NCBI GenBank assembly: GCA_028826165.1
Contig: JAPDFW010000085.1
Location: 62,001-126,000, forward strand
Direction of reading: 5' to 3'
DNA length: 64,000 nt
Source: Anaeramoeba ignava
Taxonomy: Eukaryota > Metamonada > Anaeramoebidae
Shown: positions 38,901-49,469 of the stretch, in pieces
How the letters are laid out: every line of letters begins with the position of its first letter
How positions within the stretch are numbered: the stretch's first letter is position 1
Notes under the pieces: generated by a model
Seen by the model: only the letters and a program-made list of their open reading frames with translations
The model's database searches: none
Told to the model about the DNA's origin: nothing
Made by a program: the position numbers and the translations under genes

Positions 38901-41887
38901 GTAGAGCTTGTCTTTTTGCAACTTGTATTGCTGTTGCTGCCAAAAAACTTAACCGTCCTGTTCGTTTTTCTTTTGAGCGTCCTGAAGACATGCAAATTTC
39001 AGGTGGAAGACATCCTTTTAAAGCAAAATTTAAAGTTGGTTATACAAAAGATGGAAAAATTCAAGCTATTGATACTCAATTATTCGCTTCAATGGGTCAT
39101 TCTTTGGATTTATCAAGTGCTATTGCTGATAGAGCTTTGTTCCATTCTGATTCAGCTTATTTTATTCCAAATATGAGAGTTGTTGCCAAGCTTTGTAAAA
39201 CTGATTTACCAAGTAATACAGCATTTCGTGGATTTGGAGTAAGAATTCCAAACAAAATTAAAATTTATTTTATATATTTATTTTATATATTTATTTTATT
39301 TTATATATTTTATTTTATTTTATTTTATTTTATTTTATTTTATTTTATATATTTTATTTTATTTTTTATATTTATTTTATTTATTTTATTTTTTATTTTA
39401 TTTATTTTATTTTATATAGGGTCCTCAAGGTACTTATTATCTCTTTTAAAATATCTTTTAAAATATCTTTTAAAATATCCTATTAAAATATCTTTTAAAA
39501 TATCTTTTAAAATATCTATTAAAATATTTATTAAAATATTTATTAAAATATTTATTAAAATATCTATTAAAATATCTATTTAAAATATTTATTTAAATAT
39601 CTTTTAAAATATCTATTTAAAATATCTATTTAAAATATTTATTTAAATATTTATTAAAATATTTATTAAAATATTTATTTAAATATCTATTTAAAATATT
39701 TATTAAAAATATCTATTTAAAATATCTATTTAAATATCTATTTAAAATATCTATTAAAATATTTATTAAAATATCTATTTAAATATCTATTTAAATATCT
39801 ATTAAAATATTTATTAAAATATCTATTTAAATATCTTTTTAAATATCTATTAAAATATTTATTAAAATATCTATTTAAATATTTATTAAAATATTTATTA
39901 AAATATTTATTAAAATATTTATTAAAAATATTTATTAAAATATTTATTAAAATATCTATTTAAAATATCTATTTAAATATCTATTTAAATATCTATTTAA
40001 TATCTATTAAAATATCTATTTAAAATATCTATTAAAATATCTATTAAAATATTTATTAAAATATCTATTTAAATATTTATTAAAATATTTATTAAAATAT
40101 TTATTAAAATATTTATTAAAATATCTATTAAAATATTTATTTAAAATATTTATTAAAATATCTACTAAAATATTTATTTAAAATATCTATTTAAATATCT
40201 ATTTAAATATCTATTTAAATATTTTTTAAAATATCTTTTAAAATATCTATTAAAATATTTATTAAATATCTATTTAAAATATCTATTAAAATATTTATTA
40301 AAATATTTATTAAAATATTTATTTAAAATATTTATTAAAATATCTTTTCAAAATAATTTAGGAATATTTGCTACTGAAACAATAATGGATTTAGTTGCAA
40401 GAAAACTTAAAAAACATCCTGAAGAAATTCGAGAAATTAATTTAATTAAAGATGGACAAAAAACAATATTTGGACAAGATGTTAATGATTGCAAAGCTAT
40501 AGAATGTTGGAAATATATTACTAAATCAAAAGATTTTCTTGAACAAAAACGCAAAGAAATCAATCTTTTTAATGCAAATAATAAGTATAAAAAAAGAGGA
40601 TATGCAATTATGCCTCTTAAATTTGGAATATCTTTTACTGCATCATTTTTAAATCAAGCTGGTGCTTTAGTTCATATTTATAAAGATGGAAGTGTTCTTG
40701 TTTCTCATTGTGGAATTGAAATGGGTCAAGGTGTTTATACAAAAATTACTCAAGTTGCTGCAAAAGAATTAGGTGTTCCTGTTGAAAAAGTTTTTGTAAA
40801 TGAAACTTGTACTTCTCGTGTCCCTAATGGATCTGCAACAGCTGCTTCAACTGGTTTATATTTAAAACATTAAATATTAAATAAATATTAAATAAATAAT
40901 AAATATTAAATAAATATTAAATATAAATATTAAATATAAATATTCAATTTAAATAATTATTAAATAATAAATATTAAATAAATATTATATATAAATATTA
41001 AATATTCAAAATAAATATTAAATATTAAATAAATAATAAATAATAAATATTATATATAAATATTAAATAATAAATATATATTAAATATTAAATAATAAAT
41101 ATTATATATTAAATAATAAATATTAAATAATAAATAAATAATAAATAAATATTATATATAAATAGGTGCTGATTTAAACGGATTCGCAGTCGCAAAAGCT
41201 TGTCAAACACTACGCAAAAGATTACAACCCTATTTCGACAAAAATCCAAAACTCAAATTCGAAGAAATCGCACACAAAGCATATTTCGATCAAGTATCAT
41301 TATCAACAACTGGATTCTACGCAACACCAGACATTGGATATGATTTCGAAAAAGGAAAAGGACGAGCATTCCACTATTTCACATACGGAGCAGCAATGAC
41401 AGAAGTAGAAATCGACACCTTAACAGGAGGACATGAAATCATCCGAACAGACATTATAACAGACGTTGGAAGATCACTCAATTCAGCAATTGATATCGGT
41501 CAAGTTGAAGGTGCTTTTATTCAAGGCGCTGGTTGGCTCACAATGGAAGAAGTTGTTATCGGTGATAAAAATCCAAACAATAAATGGATTAAAGACGGTT
41601 TTATTTTCTCAATAGGTCCGGGTAATTATAAAATACCTTCTCCAACTGATATTCCAAGAACATTTAATGTTACTTTGCTCTCAAATTCTTCTTGTCCTTC
41701 AAATGTTCATTCTTCAAAAGCTGTTGGTGAACCTCCTTTTATTCTTGGTAATAGTGTTTTCTTTGCTATCAAAAACGCGATTTATGCTGCTAGATCAGAA
41801 AATGGTTTCAATGAATATTTCAGACTTGATGCTCCTTCCACTTGTGCTAAGATTAAAATGGCTTGTGCTGATAAATTTACTAATTAA
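35991..41887 (+). CDS. XDH: Xanthine dehydrogenase, eight exons
   Basis: Exons 35991-36292, 36368-36473, 36550-36580, 36772-36842, 36974-39238, 39420-39429, 40362-40853, 41166-41887 sum to 3,999 nt, giving 1,332 residues, the family length. The 2Fe-2S domain has all eight Cys ([39 protein letters not shown]). The FAD domain has [19 protein letters not shown] and SRRKEEDI. The molybdopterin domain has [10 protein letters not shown] (substrate Glu), [19 protein letters not shown] (substrate Phe-Thr), EMGQGVYTK and the catalytic Glu in AVGEPPF. It oxidises hypoxanthine to xanthine and urate. One deviation is [10 protein letters not shown] where SHGGTEMGQG is usual. The N-terminal ~35 residues are basic and Ser/Arg-rich, without acidic residues at first, resembling an organelle presequence. 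Confidence 0.95.
39420..39429 (+). other. 10-nt micro-exon of XDH
   Basis: GGTCCTCAAG is flanked by TATAG on the left and GTACTT on the right. It supplies Gly-Pro-Gln and the first base of Gly in the invariant RGFGGPQG motif. Without it exons 5 and 7 do not join in frame. Confidence 0.88.
39430..40361 (+). repeat. XDH intron 6, AAAATAT(C/T)TATT satellite
   Basis: 932 nt of TTAAAATATTTA and TTAAAATATCTA units between donor G|GTACTT and acceptor TTTAG|GAATAT. The preceding 181-nt intron (39239-39419) is a TTTTATTTTATATA repeat. XDH intron 7 (40854-41165) is AAATATTAAATAA-like with an unusual GTTTAT donor. Confidence 0.85.
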
Positions 41888-42240
41888 GAGATTTCCTCTT
41901 TTTTTCTTCTTTTTTTTTCCAAATTAAAAAACTTTTTCCAAATTAAATCCTTTTTTTAATTTTTATTTAATTTTTATTTAATTTTTATTTAATTTTTATT
42001 TAATTTTTATTTATTGATTGATTGATTAATTAATTGATTGATTGATTGATTGATTAATTAATTGATTGATTGATTGATTTATTGATTGATTGACAATTAA
42101 TTAATTTGGTGCTTGATTGATTTATTGATCAATTTATTGATTATTTGATTGATTTACAATTTATTGAACCATTTATTTATTTATTGATTCGAAAATTGAT
42201 TGACAATTATTCCCAATTTATTAATTGATTGATTGATTAA
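41888..42240. repeat. Spacer with TTTTTATTTAA and TTGA repeats
   Basis: T-rich 3' flank of XDH, then (AATTTTTATTT)n and (ATTGATTG)n. Short matches to XDH exon 8 (for example TTTGGTGCTTGATT at 42105-42120) suggest that the decayed copy below starts within it. Confidence 0.55.
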
Positions 42241-42830
42241 TTGATTAATTATTAGAGGAGTGATTGAAAATCATCCGAATTGATTTTATTGATTTATGGA
42301 ATTTCACTCAATTCATTTATTTTATTTATTCAATTGATTGGTGCTTTTATTCAATTAATTTGGTAATTAAAATTGGACAATGGATTTTGATTTATTGATT
42401 TATCGGTGGTAAAAATCCAAACAATAATTGGATTAAAGACGGTTTTACAATCTGGTAATAGGATTATATAATTGGTAAATTTGATTTCCAAATTTGTATT
42501 CCAAGATTTACATTTTAGTAATTCTTGATTTGTCTTCAATTGTATTGGATCATTCAAATGTTAATTGACAATCAGAAACAATTGGATTGATTGGTAATTT
42601 TGATTTTGGTGATAATTAAAAACGACATTGGTGCTGATTGATTGAAAAATGACAATTTATCAATTAAATTGGACATTTGATGGTAATTTCCACAATTGGT
42701 AATTTTGTGAATTGGTAATTGGACAATTTTTTTAAAATTGACAATTAATTTATTTTTGTATTTTTAATTTCTTTTTCAAAAATTAAAAACTTTTTCCAAT
42801 TAAATTTTTTCCTTTTTGATTGATTGATTA
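42241..42830 (+). pseudogene. Heavily decayed duplicate of XDH exon 8
   Basis: Blocks in the same order as 41420-41970 can be matched by eye: AAATCATCCGAA, TCACTCAATTCA, GGTGCTTTTATTCAA, AAAAATCCAAACAATAA, GGATTAAAGACGGTTTTA, ATTCCAAGA, TTCAAATGTT, AAAAACG...TGCTG, and the 3' flank AACTTTTTCCAA-TTAAAT. Between blocks the sequence has drifted towards TTGATT and AATTGG. No open frame remains. Confidence 0.85.
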
Positions 42831-42860
42831 ATTTATTATTAATTAGTAATTTATTTATTG

Positions 42861-42891
<31 letters not shown>

Positions 42892-43189
42892 TGATTGATT
42901 TGTGATTTATTAGTATTGATTGATTTTATTACCAATTGATTTATTAATATTATTGATTAATTTGACAATTGATTGTAATTATTGATTAACCAATTAATTA
43001 TTTAATTGATTGATTGATTTATTGACAATTATTAATTATTAATTAATTAATTGATTTATTGATTAATTAATTTATTGATTAATTGATTAATTGATTGATT
43101 AATTAATTGATTAATTGATTGATTGATTGATTAATTGATTGATTGATTGATTTATTAATTAATTGATTAATTGATTGATTGATTGATTA

Positions 43190-43232
<43 letters not shown>

Positions 43233-43260
43233 CCTTTTTTTATTGAATTGTGTTTGTTTT
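42831..43260. repeat. (TTGA)n / ATTAATTGATTG repeat
   Basis: Degenerate tetranucleotide repeat with long runs of GATTGATTGATT near 43120 and 43195. It fills the space between the XDH relic and the BTB gene stop. No coding potential is seen. Confidence 0.8.
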
Positions 43261-43292
43261 AAAGAAAAAAAATAGATGAAAATAACAATAAT

Positions 43293-45363
43293 TTATTTTT
43301 TTAAATTTTCTAAAGCCGAATTTCCATTTTGTTGAATAAGGTGATCATTTGGGAAATTATTCATTGCTTTTTTGATAAGTTGAATTCCGTTTAATTTTCT
43401 GATTTCAATTTTGTTTTCTTTTTTTTTTTGATTTTTTTGGATTTAATAATTAATAATTAATTTATTTATATTTATTTACCTTTATCAAAAGCAATAATCC
43501 ATAAAGCTCCACATCCATTAATTTGGATATATTCATTATTTGGGAAATTATTCATTGATTTAATAATAGATTCAATTCCGTTTAATTTTCTGATTTCAAT
43601 TTTGTTTTCTTTTTTTTTGATTTTTTTGGATTTAATAATTAATAATTAATTTATTTATATTTATTTACCTTTATCAAAAGCAATAATCCATAAAGCTCCA
43701 CATCCATTTTTTTGAATATCTTCATTATTTGGGAAATTATTCATTGATTTAATAATAGATTCAATTCCTTTCAATTTTCTGATTTCAATTTGATTTTCTA
43801 TTTTTTTTATTTTTTGGATTTAATAATTAATAATTAATTTATTTGAATTTATTTACCATTATTATTAACAGCAATATTACATAAAGCTCCACATCCATTA
43901 ATTTGAATATCTTCATTATTTGGGAAATTGTCCATTGCTTTAATAATAGGCTCAATTCCTTTTAAATAATTCTTAATTTCAGTTTGATTTTCTATTTTTT
44001 TGATATTTTTATTTTGGTAAATAAATTGAAATTGAAATTGAAATTGAAATTGAAATTGATAAATTAATTTTTTTTTGGAATTTTTGGAAATAAATTAATT
44101 GATTAAAATAATATTTTTGATTAATAATTAATAATAAAATAATTTATTAAAATATTTATATTTATATTTATATTTATATTTATTTACCTTTATCAAAAGC
44201 AATAATCCATAAAGCTCCACATCCATTTTTTTGAATATTTTCATTATTTGAGAAATTATTCATTGATTTAATAATAGATTCAATTCCTTTCAATTTTCTG
44301 ATTTCAATTTTGTTTTCTTTTTTTTTTGATATTTTTATTTTGGTAAATAAATTGAAATTGAAATTGAAATTGAAATTGATAAATTAATTTTTTTTTGGAA
44401 TTTTTGGAAATAAATTAATTGATTAAAATATTTTTGATTAATAATTAATAATAAAATAATTTATTAAAATATTTATATTTATATTTATATTTATATTTAT
44501 TTACCTTTATCAAAAGCAATAATCCCTAAAGCTCCACATCCATTTTCTTGAATATCTTGATTATTTGGGAAATTATTCATTGATTTAATAATAGATTCAA
44601 TTCCGTTTAATTTTCTGATTTCAATTTTGTTTTCTTTTTTTTTTGATTTTTTTGGATTTAATAATTAATAATTAATTTATTTATATTTATTTACCTTTAT
44701 CAAAAGCAATAATCCATAAAGCTCCACATCCATTTTTTTGAATATCTTCATTATTTGGGAAATTATTCATTGATTTAATAATAGATTCAATTCCTTTCAA
44801 TTTTCTGATTTCAATTTGATTTTCTATTTTTTTTATTTTTTGGATTTAATAATTAATAATTAATTTATTTGAATTTATTTACCATTATTATTAACAGCAA
44901 TATTACATAAAGCTCCACATCCATTAATTTGAATATCTTCATTATTTGGGAAATTGTTCATTGCTTTAATAATAGGCTCAATTCCTTTTAATTTTCTGAT
45001 TTCAATTTTGTTTTCTATTTTTTTGATATTTTTGGATTTAATAATTAATAATTAATTTATTTGAATTTATTTACTATTATTATTAACAGCAATAATAGAT
45101 AAAGCTCCACATTCATTAATTTGAATATCTTCATTATTTGGGAAATTGTCCATTGCTTTAATAATAGGCTCAATTCCTTTTAATTTTCTGATTTCAATTT
45201 TGTTTTCTATTTTTTTGATATTTTTATTTTGGTAAATAAAATTGAATGAAAAATTGATTTAAATTGAAAAAAAGAAACTTACTCTCATCCTCATCTACAA
45301 ATTTTTTTAAAGCAAAGTATCCACCTTCTTGAATATCTTGATTCATTGGAAATTGTCTCATAA
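43293..45363 (-). repeat. Array of one-repeat-per-exon ARM-like units
   Basis: Exons at about 45363-45283, 45208-45075, 45019-44882, 44825-44694, 44630-44504, 44315-44188, 43993-43858, 43797-43671, 43609-43481 and 43409-43293. Each internal exon encodes one ~42-residue unit. The donors and acceptors I traced join in phase 1, and each exon has an almost identical start (GAAAACAAAATTGAAATC). Introns are also repeated: one type is about 60-70 nt (ATTAATTATTAAATCC), another about 190 nt with (CAATTT)n. The three-exon block 44504-45019 is nearly identical to 43481-43993, so a higher-order duplication is visible. Confidence 0.85.
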
Positions 45364-48300
45364 ATGCTATTTTTCTTTTTTTGGTTGTTTTGTGATTTTT
45401 TTTGATAATAAAAAAATAATATTTAATTAATTAATTTACCCAAATTGTAAATAAAATGGGAATAATAAGGTGAAATAAGAAAAGAATATTTTGTTGTTTT
45501 GTTAGTTGATTGAAATAATATTTCAATTTCAAAAAATTTACTTTGAATTATATCTGAATTTTCATTTTCAATATTTGGGAAATTCATCTCATCATTTGTT
45601 TCTGATTCTGTTTTGATTGGTTTTGCCTTTTTTTGTTCTTCTATATTTTTTCCTTTTTGGTGAATAGATTGTTTAAATTGATTAATTTCTTCATCTTTTT
45701 CTTGAATAGATTGTTTAAATGGATTAATTTCTTTATCTTTTTCTTGAATAGATTGTTTAAATTGATTAATTTCTTTATCTTTTTCTTGAATAGATTGTTG
45801 AAATGAATTAATTTCTTTATCTTTTTCCTGAATAGATTGTTGAAATTTATTAATTTCTTTATTTTTTTGTTGAATAGATTGTTTAAATTGATTAATTTCT
45901 TTATCTTTTTCTTGAATAGATGGTTGAAATGGATTAATTTCTTCATCTTTTTCTTGAATAGATTGTTTAAATGAATTAATTTCTTTATCTTTTTGTTGGA
46001 TAGATTGTTTAAATTGATCTATTTCTTTATCTTTTTCTTGAATAGATTGTTTAAATGAATTAATTTCTTCATCTTTTTCTTGAATAGATTGTTGAAATTT
46101 ATTAATTTTTTTATTTTTTTGTTGAATAGATTGTTTAAGTTGATCTATTTCTTTATCTTTGTCTTGAATAGATGGTTGAAATGGATTAATTTCTTTATCT
46201 TTGTCTTGAATAGATTGTTTAAATTGATTAATTTCTTCTTCTTTTTCCTGAATAGATTGTTTAAATGAATTAATTTCTTCATCTTTTTCTTGAATAGATT
46301 GTTTAAATTGATTAATTTCTTTTATCTTTTTCTTGAATAGATTGTTTAAATGAATTAATTTCTTCATCTTTTTCTTGAATAGATTGTTGAAATTTATTAA
46401 TTTCTTTATTTTTGTGAATTTTTTTGGTTTTCTTTTTTTCTGATTTTTCAAATTGTTCTTTTTCATGCTTAAGTTGATTAATTTCCTGATTTTTTTTTTT
46501 AATTATTTTATTTTGTTTTTTTTGTTTTTTTTCAAGTTGTTCATTTTCATGCTTAAGTTGGTTAATTTCTTCATCTTTTTGTTTAATTATTTTATTTTGT
46601 TTTTTTTGTTTTTTTTCAAGTTGAAACTCTTTTTCCCAATTTTGATTTTCTTGTGGGAATTTCTGATTTTTTTGATTCATTAATTCGTATTGGATATTTG
46701 AAGGTAAAATGAGATTATTTTGATTTCTTAAATCATACAAACTAAATTCCCCATTTTTGATATTTTCAATAATACAATGAAACTCTTCGATTTGTTGATT
46801 GATTTCTTGAATTTGAATTGGATCAATGTATTTCTTTTTATCTATTAAATTTTTTTTGTTTATGTTAAATTTCTTTTTCCAATCTTGAGATAATTTCCAA
46901 ATTAAATCAATTTTGCTTTCTTTTTGTGTTGATTGAATAATTCGAGTAATTTCTTTTAATTCTTTATCATTTATATTTCCTGTTTGATTTTCTCCAATAA
47001 TTTTATCAATATTTCCTTTAATAAACTTTTCACAAATATTTGAAAGATAATTTGATTGAATGGAAATACTTTTGAAATAAATTGGAATAACATTTTTTTT
47101 ATTAATTTGTTCTGAAACTTCTTTTTCAATTTTGATTATTAAACTTGTTAATTTAAAATATTTTGAAAGCTGGAAATATTTTTCAAATTTGTTTAAATCA
47201 AATTTAAATTCTGAATCATAAAAAAATGAAATGATTGATTTAACAATATCATACTCAAATTTTGGAAGATATAATTCTTCATTTTCTGGATTTTCATGGT
47301 TTTTTTCATAAAAAAATATTGATCTTGAATTAAGTATTGATTTATGACAAGGAATTTTTTGATTAGTTTTTCCAGCATAAATTATAAAATCACAATTTTC
47401 TTGGTTTTGAAACATTGTCTTATAATTTGAAAGAAGTTGACAAATTAAAAATTTATCGAGATCTTGAGAACAAAAATCATATAATTTTGATATTTCGATT
47501 TTTTGAGATTTTTGTTTATCATAAATTTGTTGGAATGGGATTGTTTGAATTTGAATTTGAATTTGATTTTGATTTTGATTTTGAATTAAATTTTGATTTT
47601 GATTTTGATTTTGATTTTGATTTTGATTTTGATTTTGATTTTGATTTTGATTTTGATTTTGATTTTGATTTTGATTTTGATTTTCATTTTCATTTTGATT
47701 TTCATTTTCATTTTGATTTTGATTTTGATTTTGAATTTGATTTTCATTTTCATTTTCATTTTCTTTTTCATTTTCATTTTTGTCATTAAAAAGATCTTCA
47801 ATAACGAATTTTTCGTTTTCAAAATCAAATTCTGATGATTCTTCTTGAAAAGAATCGGATTGTGGAATTTTTTGTAAATTTTCAATTTGGTTTTGATTTT
47901 CATTTTGATTTTGATTTTGAATTTGATTTTGATTTTGATTTTGATTTTGATTTTGAATTTGAATTTGACTTTGATTTTGAATTTGATTTTGATTTTCATT
48001 TTGATTTTGATTTTGATTTTGATTTTGATTTATATTTTGATTTTGATTTTGATTTTGATTTTGGATTTGATTTTGATTTTGAATTTGATTTTGATTTTGA
48101 TTTTGATTTTGATTTTGATTTTGATTTTGATTTTCATTTTGATTTTGATTTTGATTTTGATTTTGATTTTGATTTTGATTTTGATTTTGATTTTGATTTT
48201 CATTTTGATTTTGATTTTCATTTTGAATTTGAATTTGATTTTGATTTTGATTTTGATTTTGATTTTGATTTTGATTTATATTTTGATTTTGATTTTGATT

Positions 48301-49290
48301 TTGATTTATATTTTGATTTTGATTTTGATTTTGAATTTGATTTTGATTTTGAATTTGATTTTTATTTTGATTTTGATTTTGATTTTGATTTTGATTTTGA
48401 TTTTGATTTTGATTTTGATTTTGATTTTGATTTTGATTTTGATTTTGATTTTGATTTTGATTTTCATTTTGATTTTGATTTTGATTTTGATTTAAATTTT
48501 GATTTTGATTTTGATTTTGATTTTGATTTTGATTTTGATTTTGATTTTGATTTTGATTTTGATTTTGATTTTGATTTTGATTTTGATTTTGATTTTGATT
48601 TTGATTTTGATTTTGATTTTGATTTTGATTTTGATTTTCATTTTGATTTTGATTTTGATTTTGATTTTGATTTTGATTTTGATTTTGATTTTGATTTTGA
48701 TTTATATTTTGATTTTGATTTTGATTTTGAATTTGATTTTGATTTTGATTTTGATTTTGATTTTGATTTTGATTTTGATTTTGATTTTGATTTTGATTTT
48801 GATTTTGATTTTGATTTTGAATTTGATTTTGATTTTGATTTTGAATTTGATTTTGATTTTGATTTTCATTTTGATTTTGATTTTGATTTTGATTTTGATT
48901 TAAATTTTGATTTTGATTTTGATTTTGATTTTGATTTTGATTTTGATTTTGATTTTGATTTTGATTTTGATTTTGATTTTGATTTTGATTTTGATTTTGA
49001 TTTTGATTTTGATTTTGAATTTGATTTTGATTTAGATTTTGATTTTCAATTTGATTTTGATTTTGATTTTGATTTTGATTTTGATTTTGATTTTGATTTT
49101 GATTTTGATTTTCAATTTGATTTTGATTTTGATTTTGATTTTGAATTTGAATTTGATTTTGATTTTGATTTTGAATTTGATATTGTTCTTTTGGGATTTT
49201 CATTGGATTTCTTTTTCCTTTTTTGAAATTTTTTTTTGTTTTTGATTTTGATTTTGTTTCTTTTTTTGTTTTTCTTTCAGAATAACTCAT
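43293..49290 (-). CDS. BTB - coiled-coil - armadillo-like repeat protein
   Basis: First exon 49290-45440, then about ten short exons down to a TAA at 43293. Order: basic N-terminus (MSYSERKTKKETKSK), a roughly 480-residue Asn-Gln tract, an acidic linker, a BTB/POZ domain (ENCDFIIYAGKTNQKIPC, HKSILNSRSIFF) with a BACK-like helical region, a coiled coil of 14-residue repeats (EINQFKQSIQEKDK), a short domain, then ARM-like repeats of about 42 residues (ENKIEIRKLNGIESIIKSM, INGCGALWIIAFD). BTB proteins often bridge substrates to Cul3 ligases; ARM repeats could bind the substrate (inference). One extra T at 46318-46323 breaks the frame in the coiled coil. Correcting it joins the two halves into a protein of roughly 1,700 residues. 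Confidence 0.8.
45650..46400 (-). repeat. 42-nt coding minisatellite (14-residue coiled-coil unit)
   Basis: About 18 tandem copies of a 42-nt unit encoding EIN(Q/S/P/K)F(K/Q)(Q/P)SIQ(E/Q)KD(K/E). Fourteen residues equal two heptads, so expansion keeps the coiled-coil register. Confidence 0.85.
47540..49180 (-). repeat. Asn-Gln tract of the BTB protein
   Basis: Nearly uninterrupted CAAAAT (Gln-Asn) units with sparse ATT, GAA, ATA and TTA substitutions. Long ORFs on the plus strand here (alternating Asp-Phe or Ile-Leu) are shadows of this repeat. Confidence 0.9.
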
Positions 49291-49469
49291 TTTGCTTTCT
49301 TTTTTGTTTTAATTTTGATTTTAATTTTTATATTGATTTTAATTTTGTTGAAAAGAAAAAAATGGAATTCAAAAAATGAAAAAAAAATTTTTTTTTTGTT
49401 GTTTTTTTATTAATTTTTTTTTTGTTCATTTTGTTTTTTTGTTTCTTCTTGAAAAATCAAAGTTAATAT

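Noticed and set aside
37118-39583. An independent 821-residue gene starting at 37118
   Set aside because: The sequence is open upstream and contains the [10 protein letters not shown] cluster motif; it is exon 5 of XDH. The end after GFG is intron read-through.
41960-43260. A regulatory RNA or origin in the TTGA-rich region
   Set aside because: Most of it is explained by the decayed XDH exon and tetranucleotide expansion; no additional structure is visible.
47835-49226. Long plus-strand ORFs of alternating Asp-Phe or Ile-Leu
   Set aside because: They are the complement of the Gln-Asn hexamer tract of the BTB gene. The same artefact occurs at 23845-24912, 26030-26623, 33639-34418, 12428-12844 and 60183-60498.
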